From positions 1 to 46,521 of the forward strand of contig WGCN01000001.1 of NCBI GenBank assembly GCA_015493745.1: DNA of 46,521 bases. Reading direction: 5' to 3'. The DNA is from Calditrichales bacterium (GTDB lineage Bacteria > Calditrichota > Calditrichia > Calditrichales > J004). A program made the position numbers and the translations under genes. The notes under the pieces are model-generated. The model was not told the DNA's origin, searched no databases, and saw only the letters and a list, made by a program, of their open reading frames with translations. Each line of letters starts with the position of its first letter. Position 1 is the first letter of the stretch. Positions 35,015-43,334 of the stretch are shown piece by piece.

Positions 35015-35422
35015 ATGATAATTGGCAAGAAAAAAGAAAAAGATGTTGAAATTCCATCGGCATCGCTTGCGGATATCGTTTTTCTGCTTTTGATATTCTT
35101 TCTGGTAACAACATCAATAGATACGGAAAAAGGTCTGGATTTGGTTCTGCCACCTCCGGGCGATATTGAGATCAAAATACCACCGAAAAACATTACAAAC
35201 CTTTTTATCAACGCGGCCGGTCAGGCCATGATTGACAACGAGGTGGTGGATGTAAATCAACTCGCAGGCATTATCAAAGAGAAACTTTTTGAGAACCCTT
35301 TGCTTATCGTATCGTTAAAAACACATAAGGATTCGGAATACAATGTTTATGTGCACGTACTCGATCAGCTAAAGAAAGCCGGTGCAAAACGGATATCCCT
35401 CGCGGATACAGATAAAGAATAA
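35015..35422 (+). CDS. exbD: ExbD/TolR family protein, first copy
   Basis: A 135-residue protein with one N-terminal membrane segment (about 18-38) that carries the ion-carrying aspartate in SLADIVFLLLIFF. The periplasmic domain has the LPPPG... and VNQLAGIIKEKL pattern of ExbD/TolR with KxKxDxxY-like KTHKDSEYNVYV near the end. ExbD and ExbB together convert the ion gradient into movement of TonB. The second copy follows 14 bases later. Confidence 0.88.
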   Translation: MIIGKKKEKDVEIPSASLADIVFLLLIFFLVTTSIDTEKGLDLVLPPPGDIEIKIPPKNITNLFINAAGQAMIDNEVVDVNQLAGIIKEKLFENPLLIVSLKTHKDSEYNVYVHVLDQLKKAGAKRISLADTDKE

Positions 35423-35436
35423 TCAGAGGCACATTC

Positions 35437-35853
35437 ATGGAGTTTAAAAAGAAATCGAATATTAAGCTTGCTATTCCAACGGCCTCAATGCCGGATATTA
35501 TCTTTATGCTGCTTATATTCTTTATGGTGGCTACGGTTATCCGCCAATATTCCGGATTAAAGGTGGAACTGCCCGATGCGGCTAAAATTCAAAAGCTGGC
35601 CGTATCAAAGCGTCATATTTCCACCATCTGGGTAGATAAAAACAGCAATGTGGTTATGGATGATATTCCCGTGAAGAATATTAAGGATTTGCGTAATCTG
35701 GCCTATAAAAAACGGGCGGAGGATCCTCAGTTGATCATCTCCATTAAAGCCGATAAATACAGCAAGATGAGCACCATTAATAAGATTCACCAGGAATTGA
35801 GAAAAGCGAGCGCTTTAAGAGTGAACTATTCAGCATTACCGGGGGAATTTTAA
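35437..35853 (+). CDS. ExbD/TolR family protein, second copy
   Basis: A 138-residue homologue of the preceding protein. The membrane segment (about 20-42) has the conserved aspartate in SMPDIIFMLLIFFMVA. The periplasmic part includes a VSKRHISTIWVDKN strand and the ISIKADKYSKMSTI segment that corresponds to the KADxxxxY region. Paired, non-identical ExbD genes are frequent in FCB bacteria, perhaps forming a heterodimer. It abuts tonB with no gap. Confidence 0.88.
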   Translation: MEFKKKSNIKLAIPTASMPDIIFMLLIFFMVATVIRQYSGLKVELPDAAKIQKLAVSKRHISTIWVDKNSNVVMDDIPVKNIKDLRNLAYKKRAEDPQLIISIKADKYSKMSTINKIHQELRKASALRVNYSALPGEF

Positions 35854-36483
35854 ATGCAAGCATTAAAAACAGACCCGTCGGTTGATCTGAAGTTGAAATA
35901 TCGCAAAGTGCTTCAGGCTTCTTCGGCCGCCGCACTTTTTTTGTTGACCATACTTTTTTACTCGTTCCAGAAGTATGACAGCACGTTTCAGTTGGAAGAA
36001 CAACCGGAACTGACCATTCAAACGATTGAAATTCCACCGACGCAACAATTACAGAAACCACCGCCTCCTTCCCGGCCATCCATCCCGGTTGAATCCGAGG
36101 ATGAGGACCTGTTGGATGACGTAACCATTGAAGAGACCGAAATCGATCTCGCTCAAATAGATGACGCGCCACCGCCTCCGCCCGAAGAGGATGAGGTGTT
36201 CGAATTCTTTGCCGTTTCCGAGAAGCCCAAGCTGCTGCACAAGGAAACGCCCAAGTATCCGGATCTGGCCCGTCGCGCCGGAATTGAAGGTCGGGTGACC
36301 ATCATGGTGACCATCTCCAAAAAAGGTGATGTGATTGATGCCAAGGTGCTAAAATCCATCCCCATGTTGGATGACGCCGCGTTGAATGCCGCTAAAAAAT
36401 GTAAATTTAAACCGGCCAAGCAACGCGATCGCTTTGTAAAAGTGAAAATGTCCATTCCGTTTGACTTTAGATTAAGAAATTAA
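35854..36483 (+). CDS. tonB: TonB family energy transducer
   Basis: A 209-residue TonB. A cytoplasmic start is followed by one membrane segment (about 24-44), a proline-rich spacer (PPTQQLQKPPPPSRPSIPV) plus an acidic stretch, and a C-terminal TonB domain (about 125-209): KETPKYPDLARRAGIEG, VTIMVTISKKGDV and LNAAKKCKFKPAKQRD. It spans the periplasm and energises outer-membrane receptors with ExbB/ExbD. The membrane segment lacks the classical SHLS histidine; SSAAALFLLT is seen instead. It is the last gene of the operon. Confidence 0.9.
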   Translation: MQALKTDPSVDLKLKYRKVLQASSAAALFLLTILFYSFQKYDSTFQLEEQPELTIQTIEIPPTQQLQKPPPPSRPSIPVESEDEDLLDDVTIEETEIDLAQIDDAPPPPPEEDEVFEFFAVSEKPKLLHKETPKYPDLARRAGIEGRVTIMVTISKKGDVIDAKVLKSIPMLDDAALNAAKKCKFKPAKQRDRFVKVKMSIPFDFRLRN

Positions 36484-36490
36484 AACCATC

Positions 36491-36514
36491 AGCCCCCGCT
36501 TGCGGGGGCTTTTT
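36491..36514 (+). terminator. Rho-independent terminator after tonB
   Basis: AGCCCCCGC (36491-36499) pairs with GCGGGGGCT (36502-36510), followed by TTTT. The strongest GC stem in the window; it ends seven bases before the next start codon. Confidence 0.9.
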
Positions 36515-36520
36515 ATATAT

Positions 36521-37384
36521 ATGTCTGCTTGTATCATTTTAAATCCTTCATCCGGATATGCCTTTAAGCAAAGACGTATACAAAAATGGCTGGCAGAAAA
36601 CCTTCCTCCTTCCGTAACCCTGTTTAAAACCGAATACGCCGGACATGCCGCCCTGTTGGCACAACAAGCCCGGGAAGAAAGATATGACCGTGTTATTGCC
36701 ATCGGGGGTGATGGTACGGTAAATGAAGTCGCCTCCCAACTGGTGCATGCCGGTACCGCCCTGGGGATAATACCGGCCGGGTCCGGGAACGGTCTGGCCC
36801 GCAGCCTCAATCTTCCGCTATCCGTGGGAAAAGCCTTTGACACGGCTCTCTCCGGCAAAACACGTATGATAGATGTCGGCCGGGCCGGTGAACGTTATTT
36901 CTTTGCCGTTTGCGGGGTGGGACTGGATGCGGTTATCGGTTTAAGGTTCCAGCGTCTAAAGACCCGTGGTATCATACCCTATTTCTATTTTGGGCTGCGT
37001 GAATTCCTAAAATACGACTATCCCACATTTACAGTGATAAGTGATGACCAAAAAATGACCGTGGCTCCATTGACCCTGGTCGTATCCAATGGGATGGAAT
37101 TTGGCAACGGAGCGCGGATTGCCCCGCAGGCGCTGATGGATGACGGCCTGTTCGATATTTGCATCTTGGAGCGGATGTCTTTTTTGCACACGGCACGGGC
37201 CCTGCCTAAATTGTTCAACGGTGATATCGTTAACGAAAAAAGTTATAACAGTTTCAGATGCCGCTCTTTGGAAATCGTACCCGAAAGGGAAAATTTTTTG
37301 TATCATGTGGATGGAGAACCCTTCCGTAAACAGGGCGCTCTGAAGATAACCATGCACCCCAAGGCCCTAAAGGTGATTGTATGA
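36521..37384 (+). CDS. Diacylglycerol kinase family lipid kinase
   Basis: A 287-residue protein of the DAGK catalytic-domain (YegS/DgkB-like) family. It has NPSSG near residue 9, the nucleotide-binding IGGDGTVNEVASQL motif and IIPAGSGNGLARSL, and a C-terminal beta-sandwich with FGNGARIAPQALMDDGLFDI. Such enzymes phosphorylate diacylglycerol or sphingosine-like lipids; the exact lipid is unknown. I start at ATG 36521; an in-frame TTG at 36500 is inside the terminator hairpin and is unlikely. Little ribosome-binding sequence is visible. The end overlaps the dGTPase-like gene by four bases (ATGA). Confidence 0.88.
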   Translation: MSACIILNPSSGYAFKQRRIQKWLAENLPPSVTLFKTEYAGHAALLAQQAREERYDRVIAIGGDGTVNEVASQLVHAGTALGIIPAGSGNGLARSLNLPLSVGKAFDTALSGKTRMIDVGRAGERYFFAVCGVGLDAVIGLRFQRLKTRGIIPYFYFGLREFLKYDYPTFTVISDDQKMTVAPLTLVVSNGMEFGNGARIAPQALMDDGLFDICILERMSFLHTARALPKLFNGDIVNEKSYNSFRCRSLEIVPERENFLYHVDGEPFRKQGALKITMHPKALKVIV

Positions 37385-38559
37385 CGGAAAGTAAAATGCT
37401 TCAGCAAATTGCACAAAAGACGGAAAAGAGGGAAGACGGACTGATGGCCGCCTACGCCACCCGAAACAGCGAGGCCGTACGGAGGAGCGCGGAACCTGTG
37501 CCCCGTTATCGTCCGCCCTTTGCCATAGACCGCGACCGCATAATGTATTCCGGAGCCTTCCGCCGCTACACGGGTAAAACGCAGGTGGTCTATTTTGCCT
37601 CCTTACTGGATGAGCAACTGACCAGCCGCAGCCTGCATACCATCAGTGTGGCGCAAATAGCCAAGACCATAGGGCGCATGCTGTCGCTTAATCAGGACTT
37701 AATCGAGGCCATTGCCCTGGGGCATGATCTGGGCCACCCACCCTTTGGACATGACGGGGAAAAATTTCTCAGCAAACAAAGCCGGGAACGCGGCCTGGGA
37801 CTTTTTCATCATAATATTCAAAGCCTGCGCACGGTGGATGTTATTACCAAGGGAGGGCAGGGACTCAATTTAACCTTTCAGACCCGCGACGGAATTATCT
37901 CCCACAACGGCGAGGTAAATGACAGCATTCTGGAGCCGTTTCCGGAAAAAAATGAAACGCATATCCGTGAGTATATCGAGGCCATGGAGGCCGGCGAAAA
38001 AGTGGATACCCGGCCGCAAACCATGGAGGGCTGCGTGGTGCGCATCACCGATACCATTGCCTATATTGGTCAGGATATTGAGGATGCCATACGCATCGGG
38101 CTGGTGAAAAGAGAGAGTCTGCCGGAACCGGCCACGTCGGTACTGGGGAATTCCAATGGAACCATCATTGAGACCCTGGTTAACGATGTGGTAACCATGA
38201 GCTATGGGAAGAAATATGTACGCTTTAGTGAAAAGATTGCCGGAGCCCTGTTTGAATTGAAGGATTTTAACTATAAATTCATTTACGGCAGTCCCCGCCT
38301 GAAAACAAATCATGTTAAAATTGAAAACGGATTCAGGCTGCTGTTTGCTCATTTTATGGATGATTTGGAAAACAGCCGCCGGGATAGTGAAATCTTTACG
38401 CACTTTCTGGATACGAAAAATGAAAAATATCTTACGGAAAATAAACCGGAGCTGTTGGTGCGTGATTTTATCGCCGGCATGACCGACCGCTATTTTACGC
38501 AGTTGTTAAAAAAGATTGTGATACCCGATATCTCCGGGTTTGAGCTTACAAAGGGATAA
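37381..38559 (+). CDS. dgt: Deoxyguanosinetriphosphate triphosphohydrolase-like HD protein
   Basis: A 392-residue HD-superfamily protein. It contains the metal site as a SLHTISV histidine, LGHDLGHPPFGHDGE with the HD pair, and a downstream RITDTIAYIGQDIEDA aspartate, in the layout of dGTPase-like proteins. DRDRIMYSGAFRRYTGKTQVV near residue 47 is also characteristic. Members split dNTPs into deoxynucleoside and triphosphate; substrate preference of this subgroup varies. It starts inside the stop of the lipid-kinase gene. Confidence 0.88.
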   Translation: MTESKMLQQIAQKTEKREDGLMAAYATRNSEAVRRSAEPVPRYRPPFAIDRDRIMYSGAFRRYTGKTQVVYFASLLDEQLTSRSLHTISVAQIAKTIGRMLSLNQDLIEAIALGHDLGHPPFGHDGEKFLSKQSRERGLGLFHHNIQSLRTVDVITKGGQGLNLTFQTRDGIISHNGEVNDSILEPFPEKNETHIREYIEAMEAGEKVDTRPQTMEGCVVRITDTIAYIGQDIEDAIRIGLVKRESLPEPATSVLGNSNGTIIETLVNDVVTMSYGKKYVRFSEKIAGALFELKDFNYKFIYGSPRLKTNHVKIENGFRLLFAHFMDDLENSRRDSEIFTHFLDTKNEKYLTENKPELLVRDFIAGMTDRYFTQLLKKIVIPDISGFELTKG

Positions 38560-38574
38560 TTAAGGAGCAACATC

Positions 38575-39819
38575 ATGGATAATGAAAACTTCGGTCGTTT
38601 GCGGAAATATATTGACGGACAGGAAAAGGAACTTATCCGTGTGATGAAGGCTCTGGTTTCCATAAAGGCGCTCGGCCCGCTGAATGGCGGTACGGGAGAA
38701 GCGGAAAAGGGAGCCTGGCTGATGGATTATCTAAAAAAAAGTGGTTTTGGCGATGTGAAAAATTATCCCGCGCCCGACTCCTCCGTACCCGCGGGAGAGC
38801 GGCCCAATATCGTGGCCAGGATTCCGGGAAAGCGGACGGACAAAAGTATCTGGATTATGAGCCATATGGATGTTGTTCCCGAAGGCGATCTGGAAAAATG
38901 GGAAACGCCTCCGTATGAAGCGGTGGTAAAAGACGGGAAAATCTTTGGCCGGGGAACGGAGGATAATCATCAGGGGCTGGTGGCCTCGCTGTTAGCGGCA
39001 AAGGCTTTTATCGATTTGAATATTGTGCCCGAATATAATCTTAACCTGGTTTTTGTTTCCGATGAGGAAACCAACAGCATCTATGGCCTGGAGTATCTGG
39101 TGGAGCACCATGCCGATCTCTTCCGTAAAGAGGATATTTACATCATTCCCGATGCCGGGGAGCCGGACAGCACCATGATTGAGATCGCGGAAAAGTCCAT
39201 CCTGTGGCTACGCTTTGTCACCAAAGGTAAACAGGTTCATGCCAGTACACCGGAACGTGGCGTGAATGCCTTTAAGGCTGCTTCACATTTTATCGTTAAA
39301 CTGGGGGACTTATATACGCGATTTGCCGACAGTGATCCGGTATTCGATCCCCCCATAAGTACCTTTGAACCTACACAGCGGGAAGCCAATGTTCCCAATG
39401 TAAATACCATTCCCGGCGATGACGTCTTTTATCTGGATTGCCGCATTCTGCCACACTATAATTTGGATGAGATTCAAAATGTCATTCGTGAAATGATGGC
39501 GGAAATCGAACAGGAATTCGGCGTACGGATAACGATGGAAGAGGTGCAGAGGGAAGAAGCCGCTCCGGCAACGGCCGTGGATGCGCCGGTTGTGGGGCTG
39601 CTGGCCCGTGCCATACGGGAAGTTTATAAGGTACAGGCCGGGCCGGTGGGTATCGGCGGGGGAACGGTGGCCGCGGTTTTCAGACGGGCCGGTTTTGATG
39701 CCGCCGTGTGGTCAACCCTGGATGATATGGCCCATCAGCCTAACGAATATTGCCGTATTTCCAATGTTTTGAAAGATGCCCAGGTGTTTGCCCATGTGGC
39801 CAGCCATACCATAGAATAA
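38575..39819 (+). CDS. M20 family metallo-hydrolase
   Basis: A 414-residue M20 (ArgE/DapE/carboxypeptidase-like) enzyme. Metal and catalytic motifs are SHMDVVPEGD, GRGTEDNHQG with the bridging Asp, SDEETNS with the general-base Glu, and IPDAGEPD. The lid domain (about 205-320) includes GKQVHASTPERGVNAF. It is expected to hydrolyse amide bonds of small peptides or acyl amino acids in the cytoplasm; the substrate cannot be fixed. AAGGAG at 38561-38566 precedes the ATG, 15 bases after the dGTPase-like gene. Confidence 0.86.
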   Translation: MDNENFGRLRKYIDGQEKELIRVMKALVSIKALGPLNGGTGEAEKGAWLMDYLKKSGFGDVKNYPAPDSSVPAGERPNIVARIPGKRTDKSIWIMSHMDVVPEGDLEKWETPPYEAVVKDGKIFGRGTEDNHQGLVASLLAAKAFIDLNIVPEYNLNLVFVSDEETNSIYGLEYLVEHHADLFRKEDIYIIPDAGEPDSTMIEIAEKSILWLRFVTKGKQVHASTPERGVNAFKAASHFIVKLGDLYTRFADSDPVFDPPISTFEPTQREANVPNVNTIPGDDVFYLDCRILPHYNLDEIQNVIREMMAEIEQEFGVRITMEEVQREEAAPATAVDAPVVGLLARAIREVYKVQAGPVGIGGGTVAAVFRRAGFDAAVWSTLDDMAHQPNEYCRISNVLKDAQVFAHVASHTIE

Positions 39820-39820
39820 T

Positions 39821-39849
39821 TTGCCTGAGCCGGTGGCTGTTTTTAAATT
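39821..39849 (+). promoter_or_regulatory. Possible promoter of tRNA-Gly
   Basis: TTGCCT (39821-39826) and TAAATT (39844-39849) are separated by 17 bases, two mismatches each, placing the start about six bases before the tRNA. It overlaps the weak terminator. Confidence 0.35.
39828..39844 (+). terminator. Weak terminator after the M20 gene
   Basis: AGCC (39828-39831) and GGCT (39835-39838) pair around GGT and are followed by GTTTTT. The stem is only 4 bp, so termination would be inefficient. Confidence 0.35.
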
Positions 39850-39861
39850 GCACGCTATAAA

Positions 39862-39955
<94 letters not shown>

Positions 39956-40030
39956 TCAAATAATCAATTCCTCTCCCCTGCCGATAGCCTTATTTCCTGA
40001 GCTGTTTTCCATCTTGTGTATTCGAATTCA

Positions 40031-40046
40031 GGTGATTCGAGTCACA
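40031..40046. promoter_or_regulatory. CRP-like binding site upstream of the LPP20-like cassette
   Basis: GGTGA (40031-40035), six bases, TCACA (40042-40046): one mismatch from the E. coli CRP core TGTGA-N6-TCACA. It overlaps the -35 region of the promoter at 40036-40064. The Crp-type regulator at 288-917 has the recognition residues for GTGA half-sites, so it is a candidate binder; this link is inferred. Confidence 0.5.
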
Positions 40047-40064
40047 GTATTATTGGCATATAAT
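40036..40064 (+). promoter_or_regulatory. Candidate promoter of the LPP20/TPR-SLH/FlgT/FecR cassette
   Basis: A perfect -10 box TATAAT (40059-40064) is preceded after 17 bases by a poor -35, TTCGAG (40036-40041), as expected of an activator-dependent promoter. The -10 box sits within the palindrome GGCAT-ATA-ATGCC (40055-40067). A second weak -10, TAATTG (40069-40074), would put the CRP-like site near -41.5. Confidence 0.5.
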
Positions 40065-40113
40065 GCCGTAATTGGATGTTCCAACGATTTCTATTGCTAA
40101 CCCAGGAGGAGCT

Positions 40114-40953
40114 ATGTACGCTAACTTCAAGATAAAAGTGGCTGTATTGTTTGTATTTATATGTACAGCCGGTCTTGTATTTGGACAAATTGTTCAACAA
40201 ATCCCCAATGGGGGAACGGTAAACTGGCAGGATCAGATCATCAAAGGCACGGGTATCGGGGCGCCGAACCCCAAGGTCCCTTTTGCCGCTCAGCGTGCCG
40301 GGGCCATACGGGCCGCCAAGCTGGACGCGCTTCGTCAACTCCTGGAAACGGTCAAGGGCATGAACCTGACCGCGGAAACCACCGTGCGCAACGCCATGGT
40401 GGAGAATGACGTCATTCAAACCCGGGTGTCGGGTATTGTTAAGAATTTTCGTGAAACGGATATACGCTATCTCAGCGATGGCAGCGTGGAAGTGGATGTG
40501 GAAATTCCCCTGAGCGGTATTTTACTGGATGCCCTGTTGCCGCAACAAATTGGCGGGCAGACTCCCGCACAGGTTCAATATGGCGTGGCGCCGCAACCGG
40601 CCTATGCCAACGCCGTCTACAGCGGGTTGATCATCGACGCCCGCGGACTGGGACTGCGTCCGGCCATGGCTCCGCGTATTCTTGATGAAAATGGTAATGA
40701 GATTTACGGCACCGGTTTTGTCAGCCGTGACTATGCCGTGCAAATCGGGGTTGTGGGCTATGAAAAAAATATCGCCCGCGCCAAAAGCAACGAGCGGGTA
40801 AAAGATAATCCCATGGTTGTAAAGGCCCTCTCGGTATCCGGTACCAATAAAACCGATATCGTGGTTTCCAATGCCGACGCGGCAAATATCCTGGCCGCCG
40901 GTAAGAATCTCAATTTTATGGAACAGTGTAAAGTTATGTTTATACTTGATTAG
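40114..40953 (+). CDS. LPP20-like secreted protein
   Basis: A 279-residue exported protein: signal peptide to about residue 24 (ending VFGQ). Residues about 55-150 carry the LPP20/FlgT-N pattern in which a helix of repeated Ala/Arg/Leu residues (RAGAIRAAKLDALRQLLETV) is followed by a VSGIVKNFRETDIRYLSDGS strand unit. There is no lipobox cysteine, unlike Helicobacter Lpp20. The second half has a LIIDARGLGLRPAMAPRILD segment seen in the same family. The ATG at 40114 follows AGGAGG (40104-40109); an upstream in-frame TTG at 40072 overlaps the promoter. It is the first gene of a four-gene secreted cassette. Function is unknown. Confidence 0.75.
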   Translation: MYANFKIKVAVLFVFICTAGLVFGQIVQQIPNGGTVNWQDQIIKGTGIGAPNPKVPFAAQRAGAIRAAKLDALRQLLETVKGMNLTAETTVRNAMVENDVIQTRVSGIVKNFRETDIRYLSDGSVEVDVEIPLSGILLDALLPQQIGGQTPAQVQYGVAPQPAYANAVYSGLIIDARGLGLRPAMAPRILDENGNEIYGTGFVSRDYAVQIGVVGYEKNIARAKSNERVKDNPMVVKALSVSGTNKTDIVVSNADAANILAAGKNLNFMEQCKVMFILD

Positions 40954-40967
40954 TGAAGGAGAAAATC

Positions 40968-42128
40968 ATGAAAATTTCCACAAAGAATATATTTATTTTT
41001 CTCGCCCTGGCCCTGTTTCTGGCAAGCTGTTCCGGACCGAAAGAGCGCAAGGCCGCTTCCACGCTGGATACGCCGGAATACCATTATACCCAGGGACAAA
41101 AATTTTTAAAGAACGGCGATCTGGCCAATGCGGAGCGTGAATTTAAATTGGCCAAGAGCCTGAAGGATAAATTTGCCCCGGCCTTTGAAGGTCTGGCGGT
41201 GGTGGCCCTGGAACGCAATCAGCTTAAAAAAGCGGAAAAACTGATCGATCAGGCATTAAGCCGTGATGACGACTGGACCCCGGCACAGGTGGCCCAGGGA
41301 CGCCTATTGATGCTCCGGGAAAAATATGACGATGCCGTGGATGAGTTTCAGGATGCCATTGACGATGTGGATGACTCCGGGACGGTTAAAGATAAAAAAG
41401 CGGTTAAGATGGACGCCTGGTACTGGATGGGCGAGACCTATAAACGTTGGGGCAAATACAACAAAGCCCAAAATGCTTTTCAGAATATTCTGAAGCTGGA
41501 CAATACCGATACCCGCGCCGGACTGGCCATAAAGGAACTGGCCGAGTATTTTGCCGCCGTGGCCGGACAATCACCGGAATTGCAAAAAATTGCCCGCCAG
41601 AAAGAAGTCACCAGGGCCGATATCGCCGTTCTGTTTGTGACGGAACTGCCCCTGGATAAAATATTTCGCAAGTCGCCCAACAGGCAGGCTGTCAAGTTCA
41701 GCGCGCCGGGTCAGAGCGTTATGGGCAAGCCGCAGGTACAAAACGCCTCGGATCTGGGAATTAAGGATGTGCCGGACAGCCACTGGGCAAAATCCTTTAT
41801 TAAAAAAGCGGTGGAAAGCGGTATCATGCAGCTTTATCCCGACGGTACGTTTAAGCCGGATGCCAAAGTAAACCGTGCCGAGCTGGCCATGCTGATACAA
41901 AACTTTATGGTCAAGGCCTATGATGATCCCTCGATCGAAACCAAACATTTTGGCGATGCCAGTCCCTTTGCCGATGTGCTGAACACCAGTCCGATTTTTA
42001 ACGCGGTGATGGTTGTTTCCACGCGCGGGGTTATGCCCGGTAAGGATGACGGCACTTTTCAGCCCCTGGGCCCGGTATCCGGCGCGGAGTCTCTGAATAT
42101 CATTCGTAATTTAAAAGCAAAGTTCTAA
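40968..42128 (+). CDS. Lipoprotein with TPR repeats and C-terminal SLH domains
   Basis: A 386-residue lipoprotein: lipobox LASC places the lipidated Cys near residue 19. Three to four TPR units span about residues 30-190 (YTQGQKFLKNGDLANAEREF, KAEKLIDQAL, YDDAVDEFQDAI, YNKAQNAFQNIL). The C-terminal part has one good S-layer homology domain, GIKDVPDSHWAKSFIKKAVE with YPDGTFKPDAKVNRAE, and a degenerate one (GVMPGKDDGTFQP). SLH domains usually bind cell-wall polymers; combined with a lipid anchor they could tie the outer membrane to another layer. ATG 40968 is chosen because AAGGAG (40956-40961) is six bases upstream; a GTG at 40953 is less likely. Confidence 0.8.
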   Translation: MKISTKNIFIFLALALFLASCSGPKERKAASTLDTPEYHYTQGQKFLKNGDLANAEREFKLAKSLKDKFAPAFEGLAVVALERNQLKKAEKLIDQALSRDDDWTPAQVAQGRLLMLREKYDDAVDEFQDAIDDVDDSGTVKDKKAVKMDAWYWMGETYKRWGKYNKAQNAFQNILKLDNTDTRAGLAIKELAEYFAAVAGQSPELQKIARQKEVTRADIAVLFVTELPLDKIFRKSPNRQAVKFSAPGQSVMGKPQVQNASDLGIKDVPDSHWAKSFIKKAVESGIMQLYPDGTFKPDAKVNRAELAMLIQNFMVKAYDDPSIETKHFGDASPFADVLNTSPIFNAVMVVSTRGVMPGKDDGTFQPLGPVSGAESLNIIRNLKAKF

Positions 42129-42132
42129 AACC

Positions 42133-43287
42133 ATGAAAAAGACAATCCTATTCAATTTTCTTTTGCTGGCCGGATTGTTATGGGCGCAGCAGCCGGCTCC
42201 GCAGGTACGGCAGGTGACCGCCACCGGCTATGGGGCCATACTGGCCGGAGATAAGGTAAAAGCCCGTGAGGATGCCGTAAACGACGCCCTGCGCAAGGCA
42301 GTGGAACAGGTGGTGGGCATGGTAATCGACGCCAACACCGTTTCCGAAAACTATATGGTTATCGAAGATAAGATATACAGCCGCACCAGCGGATATGTGC
42401 AAAGCTATCATGTGCTTTCGGAAAACGAACAGCCCGATAACTCCCTGGAGGTAACCATACAGGCCGTGGTTAAGCAGGGGGATTTGAAAAGTGACTTACA
42501 GGGCATTCTTACCGTGCTAAAGCGTGAAGGCATGCCGCGCATGATGGTGCTGATCCGTGAGGAGAATGCCGGCAGCATGGGCATGGCCTCGGGGCTGAAC
42601 AGCGCCGAGAATGCCATTATGAACACCATGATGCAATATGGCTTTCCCTTTGTGGACGCCGGAACCATGAAGAGCAATCTGAATGCCGCTTCCGTGGCCG
42701 CGGCCATGAACGGCGATACGCAGGCGGCGGCGGCCATTGCCAGGCAAAGCGGCGCCGAGGTGTTGCTGATAGGCAATGCCCGTTCCAGCGTAACCCAGTT
42801 GCCGGTTATGCGCAGCTCGGGGATGAAAAGCTGCAATGCCAATTTGAATATCCGCGCCGTGCGGGCCGATGACGCGGTAATTATCGCCACCACCGCCCAA
42901 CATGCCGTTGTTCCGCATATTGATGAGTTTACCGGCGGCGCCAGGGCCCTGGCCAAGGCTGCCGAAAAGGCCGGTGAGGAGTTGAAGGCAAAGATCATCG
43001 AAAAGTATCGCGGCAATCAGTTCTCCGCCCGGCAAATCCAACTGATGGTTACCAACATCACCAGTTTTAGTCAGCTTAATACGCTCAAGAACAGCCTGCC
43101 CTATTATATACGTGGCGTGAAAAATATTTATCAGCGTAATTTCGGCGGCGGCATGGCTTTGTTTGATATTGAGATCACACAAAAAGCGGAAAGCGTTGCC
43201 GCCGAACTGGACGCCAAGGAGATTGAAGGTATTAATCTGGATATCATCGGTGTTACCCAAAATAAGCTGACAGCAAAAATACGGTAA
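42133..43287 (+). CDS. FlgT-like secreted protein
   Basis: A 384-residue exported protein with a signal peptide (ending LLWAQ). The N-terminal domain shows AREDAVNDALRKAVEQVVGM followed by IYSRTSGYVQSYHVLSE, the FlgT-N/LPP20-like pattern, in which a helix is packed on a sheet. A central alpha/beta domain (about 130-265, MPRMMVLIREE and AEVLLIGNARS) resembles the FlgT middle domain, and a second repeat of the helix-sheet type occurs near the C-terminus. FlgT belongs to the Vibrio H-ring; no flagellar gene is in this window, so a different envelope role is likely here. It lies four bases after the TPR/SLH gene. Confidence 0.75.
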   Translation: MKKTILFNFLLLAGLLWAQQPAPQVRQVTATGYGAILAGDKVKAREDAVNDALRKAVEQVVGMVIDANTVSENYMVIEDKIYSRTSGYVQSYHVLSENEQPDNSLEVTIQAVVKQGDLKSDLQGILTVLKREGMPRMMVLIREENAGSMGMASGLNSAENAIMNTMMQYGFPFVDAGTMKSNLNAASVAAAMNGDTQAAAAIARQSGAEVLLIGNARSSVTQLPVMRSSGMKSCNANLNIRAVRADDAVIIATTAQHAVVPHIDEFTGGARALAKAAEKAGEELKAKIIEKYRGNQFSARQIQLMVTNITSFSQLNTLKNSLPYYIRGVKNIYQRNFGGGMALFDIEITQKAESVAAELDAKEIEGINLDIIGVTQNKLTAKIR

Positions 43288-43334
43288 GTTTTACGCAGGC
43301 AATTCCCCGAGGATTTGCCGAAACGGGTATTAAA

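Noticed and set aside
42133-43287. Reading the FlgT-like gene as part of a flagellar system
   Set aside because: No other flagellar gene is in the window, and FlgT-like domains also occur in non-flagellated bacteria.
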